A stretch of 64,000 bases of DNA from Tribonema minus. Lineage: Eukaryota > Sar > Xanthophyceae > Tribonematales > Tribonemataceae. The position numbers and the translations under genes were made by a program. The stretch lies in NCBI GenBank assembly GCA_017506865.1, contig JAFCMP010000523.1, positions 558,001-622,000 on the forward strand, written 5' to 3'. Shown here in pieces: positions 25,001 through 35,335 of the stretch (positions within the stretch are counted from its first letter, which is position 1; each line of letters starts with the position of its first letter). The notes under the pieces were generated by a model, which was given only the letters and a program-made list of their open reading frames with translations, had not been told where the DNA came from and did no database searches.

Positions 25001-28000
25001 GTGAGCCCTGGCAGCACAGCGTCTGCGGGGACAGCGTGCGGAGCTCGCTCACTGCTCACGCTGCCGCTGACTGTCGACTGAGCTATGGCGGCAGCGTCGC
25101 CGCACTCGCCTGCTGCCGCTGACGCCGCGTCAGCAGCCGCCCGCTTGCCCTTGCCCCTGCGCTGCTGCTTGACGACCTGCTCCCTCATGGTCGCCGCCGG
25201 TGCGTGTGAGGCTGCGGCAGCGCCAGAGTCAGCCGCCGCCACACGCACGCCGCGCGCAGCACTGCTGCCAGCACCCGCGCTGCTGCCGCTTGCCGCAGCT
25301 GCCTTGAGGGCGCCGCCGCGCTTGAGCGCCAGCTTGCGCCGCCGCGGCAGCTTTGCTCCGCCGGCATCAGGCTCTGCGGCAGCGGCAGCAGCCGGCACGC
25401 TGCTCAAGACCGGTGCGGCTTTCAAGTCGCAGAGCGCGAGCGCCGCCTTGGTGGAGAGAGTGGGAGAGATCATCTGCAGCACGCCGCCAGCGCCCGGACG
25501 GGCAGTGCCGCCGACTGGCCCGCCCGCCCCCCGAGGAGCCAGTGCTCCAGCAGCAGCGACGGCAGCAGCACCGTCAGCGTCGTTCGATGCAGGCGGCTGC
25601 GGTGCCAGCTTGCGCTTGCGCCCACGCGCCTGCGCTGCCCCTGCTGCTACGGCAGCAGGCTCGTGAGCGTCGGGAGCTGTGGTGGCGCCGATGGTGCGGC
25701 CCCCGCCGCACATGCCGCACCTGCGCGCGCGCATGTTCAAGTTGTTGAAGGTGCACTGTGAACATGTCCACACGGGTGCCACGGCGTCAGGCTGCTCCGC
25801 TGTTGTTGCTGCTGCTGCTGCTGCCGCTGCTGGCCTCACCTCTGCGTCAGCTACCGCCGCCGGAACCGCAGCAGCGCCGGCGTCTGCAAGGTCATGGTCG
25901 CCATGCGCTTGTGTAGCTGCTGCCGCTGCGCCGCGCCGCTGCTGCGACAGCGCTGGGTTGCCCCTCTTTGCTGGTCGCTGCTGAGTATCGCCGACGCCTG
26001 TGCCCGTCAAAGCGCTCGCAGCAGCATCAGAGGCACGCGCAGATCTTGCGCTGCCAGTCCTTGCGGACGCGGCCGCTGCCGCTGCGCCGCCGCGGCGGTT
26101 TGCCGGCCTTGCGTTGCGGCCCTTGGCTGCCGCCACTAGTGGCAGCGCTGCAGCAGGCTCGGCATCGTCATTGCTGGCGCTGTCGCCTCTCTTGGCAGGT
26201 CTCCGGGGCGCAGCGCCGCGGCGCTTCGCTGGCGCCGCAGCCGCTGTCGCGCCGTCTACTGCTGCAGCAGGAATGCCTTGTGACGCTTCGCCATTGACGC
26301 CATCAGCATCAGCCGCTGCCGCAGCAGCAGCAGCAGCAGCGTCGCCGTCTGCGTGGCCTTCAGTCGCTGCGGCAACTGCGGCGGGCAGTCCTGTAGCCGA
26401 GTCCGCAGCGCCGCTGACGTGCTGCTGCAGCCGTTCGGCGGGGTCTAACAGGTCAGAAGAGGCACACGTCGAGCCAGTGGCGCTGAGGTTGCCGGGCTCG
26501 TGCGCTGCCGCCGCCGCCGCTGCTGCTACTGCCTGCCGCTGCGCACCTGCTGCTGGCATGGGGCGCTGCGACATGCCCCCCTGCTGCGGCTGCTGCTTCG
26601 CTGGTTCGCGAGCCTGCTGCTCCTCCGCTCCAGCAGCGGCGGCAGCAGCAGCACTTAAACTGCTGCGTGTCTCCTTGGTGCTGCTGCTGAGCGTTGCAGC
26701 TTCCTCAGCCCCGCTTTCCTCGCAGAAACGCGTGTAGTTGCCGCGCAAGTCCACCTCAGGGTACCCGGGCACCGGCCAAGCGGGCCGGGGTGCACTGCGC
26801 GCTCCATCGTGCATGGCACCGGCGGCGGCGGCAGCAGCAGCTAAAGCATCTACCCCGCCGCTGCCGCCTCCGCTGCTGCCGCCGCCGTCGCCGCTGCCGT
26901 GCCCTCTGCTGCCGTATGTGCGCTGCACTCCCGCCTTGACGCTGCTCATCATGCTCCCAGCGGACTTAACCACGGCATTGATGCTGGAGAAGAAGCTGCT
27001 GCCGATGGTATTGCCGGAGGAGGCGCCCGGTGGTGCTGCGGGTGTCATCCTGACGCTGGAGGCACTGCCGCTGCCGCGCGCGCCGGCGCCGCTGCTGTTG
27101 CTGCCAGCACTGTGCGCAACATTGCTGTAGCGCCCGCTGCCGCTGCCTCCGCCGCCGCCGGTGTGCATCTCAAAGCTGTTGCCGCCGCTGCTGCTGCTGC
27201 TGCTGCCAGGAGCTGCCGCAGGTGTGTCGCCGCCGCTGCCGACGCTGTCCTCATCAGCCAGAAAGTCGAACATACTCGGCGCCGCGCGAGGCACGCGCGG
27301 CGCCGCTACTGCTGCCGCCGCCGCAAATGCACTTTTGCTGCCGCCTCCGCCGCTCCGCAGCTTCGTGCCGTTCGCCGCAGCGTCGCCGCCGCCGCCGCCA
27401 GCGGGCGTCGCAGCGGCGAACGACGGCACCGGCACGCACGGGCTCTGCAGGCTGCGCCGCCGCAGCGCGAGGCGGCTCGACAGCGGCGCCAGCTCGTCGC
27501 TGTCGACGCTGCGCGCCGCACACGCCGACGCCTCGCTGAGCACTGATGACACGTCCGTGTCCAGCACCGTAAGGGGCGTGGCGGTGCGCAGGGGGCTGGG
27601 CGAGGTGAAGGGGCCGCGGGAGGCGCGGAGGACCTGGGTGCGCAGCGTCGCGGGCGCGCCAGTCGCCGCCGCCGCCGCTGCGGCCTTGCGCGCTGTTCGG
27701 GGTTGCCGCTGCTGCTGCTGCGGTGGCGGCGGGGGCGGCTGGGTGTCGACTTGGCTGCTGTGGAAGCAGGCGTTGCTGGGGGAGGCCAGCCGTTGCAGCT
27801 GCAGTTTGCACAGCGATGAGTGTGAAAGGCAGGTGTTAGACGCTGCAACAATGCGATCTGAAGGCACGGGCTGCATGACGAGCAGCATTGCGGCAAGCGT
27901 ACACGTTGGCGGTGTAGGATTTGATCGCAGTTACGGACCATGTCATGGCAGCATTGTGTGCTGACAAGTTGCAGTTCCAGCTTGCCATCAGCGACCACAT

Positions 28001-28662
28001 TGCCGAATGCTGAGCATTCAATGATGCATAATGCAAAAAATGGTGTGTGAAGTTGATGCACACTGCTGCAAGACATCGAACATTCAACTTGCACCGGTGT
28101 GACCAGTTGGATGATGCCACCGTATCTGTCAGCAAACATATGCTGACATCGCCTCATCATCTTGCCCTCAGCTTTCAGGGGCCCTGCTTTTGCAACCAGA
28201 CACGCAAACATGGACCCTGTCTGATCGTCGCGCTTGCTGGCGTGATCGGCACAGTTGGATGGCTGTACCAGGTACGCATGGCACACTCACCTCATCTGCA
28301 GAGGTGTTAAGTGCTTTTCGTTTCCTCCTGGCAGCAGCGCCACCCCACGCACCGAGTGATTGATCGCTCTCCTCTTGGACGGCGTAATCCGCCTCCCTCA
28401 GAAGCTTGCGCTCATTGCAGCAGGCGTGCACGAACTGTGGTGTAACCACGTGCACCCGATGCTCCAGTCTGGCCCTCGCCAGCCTCTTTGGGTCCCCATG
28501 CTGCCAGATCAGGTGCGTGACTCTCTCCGGGAAAAACCTGAGCAAGACAGTCCCTCCCAAATCTTCTACTCGCCTTGCAAGGGATGGACGCATGTCTAAG
28601 CCGTCCTGCAAGTAGGCATCAAAACAGAAAACGCACCCAGAAAGGGGCGGAGGATCCTCCAT
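22045..28662 (-). CDS. Microcephalin-like BRCT / RanBP2 zinc finger / tandem BRCT protein
   Basis: A probable nuclear DNA-damage or chromosome-condensation adaptor. Exons 28662-28291, 27798-22981 and 22656-22045 join in phase 0 to give 1933 residues. The N-terminal BRCT (about 8-95) contains GGTVLLRFFPERVTHLIW. A RanBP2-type zinc finger (about 801-820) has WTCSQCTF...RRCGMC with 11 residues between the inner cysteines, one more than usual. The C-terminal tandem BRCT (about 1670-1925) reads THLIVPE...RRTLKV then GVPVVTTRWLYES. This aligns by eye with the THVL...[21 protein letters not shown] region of human microcephalin, and the one-plus-two BRCT layout is the same. Between them lies about 1500 residues of Ala-rich, basic low-complexity sequence with AT-hook-like RGR/KRGR patches. 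This is encoded by a 4.8-kb exon unlike the small exons of neighbouring genes. The zinc finger is not part of animal microcephalin. The acceptor at 27798 was chosen for phase. Confidence 0.75.
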
Positions 28663-29815
28663 CTTCGCCAGCTAGCCGCAAGCCTTTTTGTGTGTTTTGA
28701 GCGCCAACTGTCACTTTTCAGCTTCTACCTCAAGTTTAAGTTGTTTTTGAAGAAAAAGTTGGCCCGTGTAGTAAGCTAGTAAGCATGAAAAATTCGCCAT
28801 CCTTTCTAAAGACACCTTGATTTGTGCAGTTTGGTAAATGAGCTCAAAGTATTGCCACAGAGCTTATGGCCTGGAGCACCTGGAGTAGGAGCCGCTGAGC
28901 AAATATTAAGAGGCCATTGTCGATGTATGGCAAGCACCTGACTTGGATCCGCCAGATGGCAAGGCATGTGACGTGGCTCTCTACGCCCGCCACCAGCAAA
29001 ATCAACATTCCGTGTGCATGACACTACAGCAGAGTGGGTATCAGATGTACACTAGAATACAAGGTCAACAAAGTTCACAGACCGGTGCCTTCTGCCAAGT
29101 GGTACTTTTGAGTAGTAAGTGCGGCCGACCCACAGTAACCAGCCGAGCATCAGCCATGCACAAGCGGCCATGAGCAGCGGTGAGCATCAACAATGAACCG
29201 GTGCCATTTTTGCAACGACAGGAAGCATCCATGTGCACATGGGCAACAAGAGATCGTCAACCCAGTTTGAGCGATATGTCAGCAGCAAACTTTCTCATCA
29301 GGGATGACAGTTGTGGGTGAGATGGTGGCATGACCACAGGGACGGTTGTAACGAGCACTAGCCTTCGTTGCTATGTGGCAACGCAGTCACAGCCTTGATC
29401 CCTCCCCCCCCCCCCCCCCCCAAAGATTGGTATTTGAATTGACTTCAAGTTCATGTCAAAAGATCGAGTCGTCGTGCTCTGCAGATCTGCGACTGGGTTG
29501 GCGTACACCTGCTGGTGAGTGTTGTACTGCAGCTCTTGTCGTTGTCTGCAGCAGCAATCGTAAGCAGGAGCGGCGGCCCCGGAGAGCTGTCGTGAAGCTT
29601 CTTACTCGGCCACTTTTTTGAAAGTCCGGACAGGCGCGCTGTTTAGTGCACCAGTAAAAAGCACTTGGTAGATAGTTTCCTCCTGAACGTCATCCTGCTG
29701 TTGAAGGCTCGCGTGTATTGTGCCTCGCAACCTGAAGCTTCCCGGAATTCGTTCACATTTCTCACCTTTTGCTCTGGTCCCTCTCTTTGTGTTCGTCGCA
29801 GCCTCAACTACGGCA
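28663..29815. other. Spacer between divergent genes
   Basis: This lies between the BRCT protein start (minus) and the small membrane protein (plus), so it holds both promoters. A 17-C run occurs at about 29403-29420. A good acceptor-like site (TTTGTGTTCGTCGCAG, ending near 29800) just before ATG 29816 suggests a 5' untranslated intron. Sequence at about 29190-29350 resembles, at low identity, 31600-31790. Confidence 0.45.
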
Positions 29816-30397
29816 ATGAGCGACGAAGACAGCGACACGATAGCAAGCAAGCTTACAGACACAGTGGCGGGCAAGAACGTACTGGCACTAGTGGGGGCGG
29901 GGTTCATTTCAGGCACTAGGAAGGAGTTCACGCAGAAGGCCAGCGAGCTCGACTTCAATTTCAAGTGGACTCAGTGGACTGGGACGAGTCCAAATTCGAA
30001 CCGCTGGTGTGGACAGTCCATTCTGATTCCTGCCACCGGTGACGAATACGTCATTCGCGCTGACATCGTCGCGGTCGCGCAAAAGCTCATCACGGACACG
30101 ATCCACGACATTCCCAGCAACAGCAATCTCAGCGACAGCAGCAGCGAGAGCGATGTTGGAGGTGGAGCGGAGAGCGGCAATACCAGCAACACGATTTCAG
30201 TGAGAGCCGCATCGAGAACGTCATCAACAATGGTGGTGGAGGTGGAGGGGAGGACGGCAGCAGACGGCGCCGTGCTGGATTGGCCGGCAGTGGTAGGGGG
30301 ACTGGTAGGGGGACTGGTGGGGGCAGTGGCAGGGGCAGCTGCAGTAGTATTTGCCCTGCTTTACAGCTCGAGCCAGCGCGCAGGCAGCCGTGTTTGA
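29816..30397 (+). CDS. Small predicted single-pass membrane protein, unknown family
   Basis: I do not recognise it. From ATG 29816 to the stop at 30395-30397 it encodes 193 residues. The open frame extends upstream only with a GTG, so the ATG is preferred. Residues 1-30 are mixed with a hydrophobic NVLALVGAGF stretch. Residues 35-100 look globular (ELDFNFKW, NRWCGQSILIPATG, YVIRADIVAVAQ). Residues 100-150 are Ser/Asn-rich. Residues 160-183 form one Gly/Ala/Val-rich membrane segment, followed by SSSQRAGSRV. The topology suggests a tail-anchored protein. Two diverged copies of its 3' part follow immediately, which supports this stretch being a duplicating gene unit. Coding is inferred from this preserved frame and not from homology. 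Confidence 0.5.
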   Translation: MSDEDSDTIASKLTDTVAGKNVLALVGAGFISGTRKEFTQKASELDFNFKWTQWTGTSPNSNRWCGQSILIPATGDEYVIRADIVAVAQKLITDTIHDIPSNSNLSDSSSESDVGGGAESGNTSNTISVRAASRTSSTMVVEVEGRTAADGAVLDWPAVVGGLVGGLVGAVAGAAAVVFALLYSSSQRAGSRV

Positions 30398-30684
30398 GCA
30401 TGAAAAAGCAACGGTTCAGGAGAAGGCCATGGAGCTTCACGTCAACCTCAACTGGCATAGTGAAAGAGGGGCAGCATGTGAAACCTAACAGTTGGTGTCA
30501 ATGGGCGATCCTGGTTCCTTGCACCAATGGCAGCCTGGGGTATGTCATTTGCGCTGTCATTGTCGAGCTCGCACAAGCGTTCACCACACAACTATTCTAC
30601 AACACTTCCAGCGGACGCGATGGCAGCAGCGAGAGGGATGTCAGCGGTGGTGACAGAGGTGGAGGAGAGAAAAGCAGGAGCTGA
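30398..30684 (+). pseudogene. Frameshifted tandem copy of the small membrane protein
   Basis: Sequence from about 30408 parallels 29920-30190. AAGGCCATGGAGCTTCACGT matches AAGGCCAGCGAGCTCGACTT, then in another frame NSWCQWAILVPCTNG...YVICAVIVELAQ matches NRWCGQSILIPATGDEYVIRADIVAVAQ. The two matching parts lie in different frames, so the copy carries an indel and is unlikely to make the full protein. Its serine-rich linker is present in decayed form and ends at a stop near 30682. Confidence 0.65.
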
Positions 30685-30690
30685 CACCCA

Positions 30691-30995
30691 GTGCTGGATT
30701 GGGCGGGAGGGGCAGTGGTAGGGGCAGTGGCGTGGGGTGTCACTGAACATCAGCACGAGGCAGCGAGCAGGCGGCCATGTTTGAGCAGGTTAGATGGTGC
30801 CGCAAGCCTGAGATGGTGCTCGCAGTGGGGCAATCTTTCACGTGGGGGCAGTAGCACGGAGTGGGTAGTGGTGGCACTGAAGTACGGCTCGAACCAGCGA
30901 GCATGCAGCCGCGTTTGAGTAGGCTGGCAGCAGCAGATGGTGACGCAAGCCTGAAATGGTACTGGCGATGGGGGCAGGATTGCTTTGTGAGTAGG
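30691..30995 (+). pseudogene. Third, 3'-end-only copies of the small membrane protein
   Basis: VLDWAGGAVVGAV at 30693 onward repeats VLDWPAVVGGLVGG of the parent. The end (ALKYGSNQRACSRV, stop at 30916-30918) repeats ALLYSSSQRAGSRV and its stop. A further decayed tail is seen at about 30749-30790 (CGAGGCAGCGAGCAGGCGGC) and about 30985-31020. The 3' end is thus present at least four times, progressively eroded. Confidence 0.6.
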
Positions 30996-32642
30996 AGGCC
31001 ATATTGAGGCTGGCTGGCAGCAGCAGACAGTGTCGCAAGCGGGGATAGATGCTGCCGATGGGCATGTATCTGTGTGGGGATAGTTGCAGGAGTTGTTCTG
31101 CATTTACATATACACTTCATGTTCCAAAGCAACACCGTTTTCTGGGCGGGCCGACACATTGCAGTTTTTCCCTCCACAAGTGTTTTGCTTTGGTGCACTT
31201 GCAAGTTGTGGTCCTTGCTGACTCATGTGTGACTACATAAACGCGCCATTGATAGTTCCCTGGTGTTTGAGTCAGGCGATGTAGATCAAGAGGTCTCTGA
31301 TGCGTGCACATGAGTATCTGGCCTGACCTTTTTAGGACAACTGTAAGACCTTGCAGCATTGCTCACCCTGGTGTACGCACCATGTAATCCATCTTGTCAA
31401 CTTTGTTCACATTGCGAGGAAACAGGATGCCATTCTGTCGTGTGGTGGTGGTTCCTACAAATCTGATGTTGCCACATAGCACAGGCTGGAAGCTGGAACA
31501 AGAGTTGCTTTGCAATACATGGTGCTTGTGGAAAGTGCAGCTGACCCAGAGGCCAAGTGGCCCGCGAGCAGCAGAGAGCAATAGCAAATACACTGTGCCA
31601 TTTCTGCCATGATGACAAAAGACATCGATGTGCACATTGGGCGACTGACAAAAGATTGTCGGCAGAAGCTTCAAGCATTCCGTCAGCAGCATGCATTTGT
31701 CTTTGAGAATGATCATGGTGGTGGGGCCCGTTCCATGACTACACGCACAGCTTGCGATGAGCACTCGCCTTACATCACAATTTGACAGCCACAAATGTCC
31801 ACCAGATGGCACCAAGCAGCCAGCATGACTACGATTGCCGCAGTGAGTGCACTGGTGGCGCACTTGGAGGTGCGGTGCCGCTGTTATGCCAGCTCAGCGC
31901 GTGCAACACTGCATCCGGCCCGGCCGCTGTGCATGGCAGGGGTGTTCACTACGACGTTGCGCGCTGCCAATGCTGGCCTGCTCAGTCCAGCAGGTTTGCC
32001 ACAATCGTGAAGGGGGTGCTGCCATTAAAGCACCTGCGCTCTGTTGGAGGTCCTGATGGATGTGCACCCTGCCCTTTGCAGCATGCGCTCAAGCACAGCG
32101 CGTGTGCACTTTGTCTAGTTATCGCCAGTTTTTGACGCGATCCACGCAGCAGCGTCCAAGCGAAAAGGACCTGCTTGCCGCTGGTGAAGCATGCCTCGAC
32201 ACAGATAGAATTGGCAGGCAAAGGAACGAAACATGCTGTGCCACCTGCTGTCGCGCCCTTTGCCATCTGATGCATGGTACACCAGTCGCTGCTGCTGTGA
32301 CATCCACAGTGGTGATGACAGGACGGGTCAGGTCGGCGGCAGCGTCCACCACAGCACCAGCGGTGCCCAAAATAGGTAGTGCGCGCATGCCTGCGGGGGC
32401 TTCTGCCTGCAGCTACCGTCGACGCCCGAACACGAACCGACGCGACCGCCGCGTGCAGCGCATGGCTTGCAATACTGAGTAGGCACAATCAGCGCCATTC
32501 AATGGCAGCAGCCGCCGCTGTTGGGTCTGCTGCCGCTCAGCCACTGTCCATCGTACGCAGCAGCGGCAGCAGCTTAAGCGGAAGCAGCCGTATCACGCTT
32601 GAAAACGCAGCACGTCACAACACGGTCACAGCGGTCACACCG
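30996..32642. other. Spacer without a recognised gene
   Basis: Open frames on both strands are short or lack motifs. The segment 31600-31790 is a low-identity relative of 29190-29350 (shared GTGCACATGGGC, CAGCAGCA and GAGCACT(A/C)GCCTT elements). Nothing else is supported. Confidence 0.4.
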
Positions 32643-35335
32643 CTACGGCGCGTCGGGCACCGTCACGCAGCTCAGCACGCTCATGGGCTTCACGTCCGGT
32701 GCACCCCCTGCGCCGCCGCCATCGCCGTCCGCATGCACAAGCAGCGACCCCATGAAGCCGAGGCCGTTGACATTAACGCCCGCGCACCCCGCGCGCGCGC
32801 GCGGCACCACCAGCATCCAGCGTGTCGTGAGCAGCACGTTGTGCGGCGCGAGCGCTGCCGCGGGCGCCACGGTGCTGCCGCCGCCGCTGTCGCCGCAGCC
32901 GCTGCTGCCGGCGCCGCCGGCGAATGCACAGTCGCCCGGCGCTGCGGCGCAGTCCAGGAGGCCGGTGCGCCGCAGCAGCGCGCTGTAGATCGCCAGCAGA
33001 GGCATGCCTGCGCCGCCGCCGTCGCCGCCGCCGCCGTGCAGCAGCGCGCTCTCCGGCGGCAGCAGCGTCAGGCCGTGCTTGAACTTGAAGTTGGGAAGAC
33101 GGAAGATGGCCGCCTCGCTGTCATTCGCGGCAGTGACGGTGGACGTGCGTGCAGTTGCCATCGATATGGCGGAGTCGATCGGCAGGCCTCTGGATTGGGT
33201 GCAGGGTGCAAAGGAGGCCAGGGGGACGAGCTGCATGTGCTTGTGCCGCTGGCTCGCGCCGGCCTGTGCAGAGAGCGGCAACAGACAGAAGCGCAGAAAT
33301 GTGGGCCGCAAAGTCTACAATGAGGATTACTGCCATAGTTGCACTTGCGTTGACGATGGAAGACTGCTAGAATGCGGTGCTTACTCCGACAACATTGTCA
33401 GAGCATTGGCCCGTCCCGCGCTTATGAATACGTGCCACTATTTGTCCTGCGTAACGGGCGGAGTATGATGAGCCTCATACTTGCACTTGGCGCAGTGTTG
33501 AACCCCTTGCGCCCATGGCGAGGAGCGGCGCGCGATGACTTCAATCTGATGAGGATATAGCGCTTCCAATCCTACATATCCCAGCACGCTATGTACGTGG
33601 CTGACACCCTATGGGCACGCACCTCCGCAGCAGAGTTGAAGAAGCCCACAGCGTCCGCCGCCGCGACCACAGCATACCACGCCGCGAAATCGCCCGCCGT
33701 CAGCGGCGTCGCCTGCTCGCGAAACGCGTCCGTCACGAGCAGCGCGTGCCCCGCTAGCGTCGGAAACTTGTTGAGCACGAGTACATGCTCAGGAGGAACA
33801 CGCGGCGCAACAACCATGCGCGCGTCCCGCGACTCGCGCGCGAACGGGTCGCGCGCCGCCGCCGCCGCCGCCGCCGCTGTTGCCGCCGCCACCGCTGCTG
33901 TCGGCGCCGCGCCGCCATCAGCGGCGCCCGGCGTGAGGTTTGATTTGGCGGCCTTCTCCGCCTGGCGCGCGGCGCTGACGGTGGAGACGATGAAGTCGAT
34001 GCCGCCGTCGTGCACGCGGCGGCACGACGTCGCGATGGGCTTCAGGAGGCCCGCGGCGGCGGAGGCGTGCGTGGCGCGCGTGATGGCGGCGGGGAGGTCG
34101 CGCGGCAGCGGCTGGCCGCGCTGCAGCGCTCCGCTCGACGGCGTGAAGACGGATGCTATGACGGAGAGCACCAGGACTGCGGGAATGGGGGGGGGGCGTT
34201 TGATGCGGGAGTGAGTGGCATGTGGGTCAGGGGCAGCCTTAAGGGGAGAAGGGGGTACAATAGGTGGTAAGCCATTGATACAGGAGGTGTCTGGTGGTTG
34301 CCAGCGTCTGTCAGCAGGCGGCATGTCGCAGGAGACAGCTTAAACTTGCTCATTTGCTCACATCTGTGCCAATGAGAAGTCTTTGAGAAGGTGCACAAGA
34401 AGAAATCGTGTGTCTAGGCCACTTGAGCCTCCAGCATACACACCCAACAGAGTGTGATAGCTCTGCTTGGAGCTAGTCTCACCCAAAACTACCCATGTAA
34501 CACTGGCGCATGATGATGCACTGACGCTGCGCACAGTCGTCAATAAACAATGACATGGTGTGACGTCGCCGCTAAATACACCAATGACTGCAGCAGCGGC
34601 GACCACGGTTATCGGTGGAAGGCACTTGCAGCTAACCATCCCTTGTCACCTGGAGCTCAACGATCTTTTTTTCGTTCAGAAGTATCATACATGCCGTCTC
34701 TCCCTGTGTTTTTTCATGGCACGAAAGTGTGTGTCATGAGAGGCTGCTGTATGTAGAAGTACATGTTGTCCGTTGCTTTGTTTCTGATGGCGTTAAAATG
34801 TGTGTCATGAAAGGCTGCTCTGCTGCAGCGTTAAGAGACAGGTCGTGAAGAGGAGAACAGTTGCTGCCATCGTGGAATGGAACGTAAAACGCGTAGCCTG
34901 GTGGGTTCGTTGTGCAAGGAGCAGCTTCAATGGCTGACTTGCGGGCCACGGTGAATAATCTTCATTGCAAAGGGAGGGATGTTTCTCTGTCAAGGCATCC
35001 AAATGACATGTTCAGGGCCGACAACAGCTTCGAGTGTAAGGGATCTGATGAGTCAAAAAGCGCTTTCTTTGCAGCTCACCTACTACGGTGACGGAAAGCA
35101 AAACGAGCTTTCCGTGCTTCATGAGCAGGCGCAGCGCATCTGACACTGGATTGCGCTCGCTGTCACTGCTAGCCGCCCCGATCTGCATAGCCTGCCAGGT
35201 GCTCTCAGCTAACTTTGTGTCGATGTGCTCCTGCTCGCCGCTCTGCTGCACTTGCTCCTCGTGTTCCACATCTGAGCTGCTTTCATTATCGCTACCGGGA
35301 GCGGCAGCTGAAACATCCACCGGCGAGGCCGGCAT
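32643..35335 (-). CDS. APA2: Ap4A phosphorylase (ATP adenylyltransferase) with N-terminal membrane anchor
   Basis: It cleaves diadenosine tetraphosphate with phosphate to ADP and ATP (histidine-triad superfamily). Exons 35335-35080, 34176-33623 and 33263-32643 join in matching phases (1, then 0), giving 476 residues. Family motifs in order are the N-terminal LLKPIATSC...GIDFIVSTV, VLNKFPTLAGHALLVTDAFR, GFFNSAAE|AGASQRHKHMQLVPL across the second junction (the GASQxHKHxQ nucleotidyltransferase site), and HNVLLTTRWMLVVPR...VNVNGLGFMGSLLV. The 3' exon ends with TAG. Exon 1 gives an acidic 76-residue tail, then KLVLLSVTVV, and exon 2 continues VLVLSVIASVF, so the junction builds an uninterrupted 20-residue hydrophobic helix. 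Yeast APA2 lacks this. An alternative start is ATG 34324 without exon 1, which reads through a poly-C acceptor tract and is less attractive. Alanine runs interrupt the domain. Confidence 0.85.
34621..34680 (+). repeat. Dispersed repeat, copy B
   Basis: GCAGCTAACCATCCCTTGTC, then ACCTGGAGCTCAACGATC and a T-run with TTCGTTC, matches copy A (7024-7085, inverted) and copy C (51270-51365). It lies in the first intron of the Ap4A phosphorylase gene. Confidence 0.65.

Noticed and set aside
30280-30684. Second small membrane protein gene as an intact gene
   Set aside because: The two halves similar to the parent lie in different reading frames, so it was called a pseudogene.
34177-34324. ATG 34324 as the start of the Ap4A phosphorylase
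   Set aside because: The 49 residues it would add are Pro-rich and overlap a poly-C acceptor tract. Joining to exon 1 at 35335 gives matching phase and a continuous membrane helix, although the alternative is not excluded.
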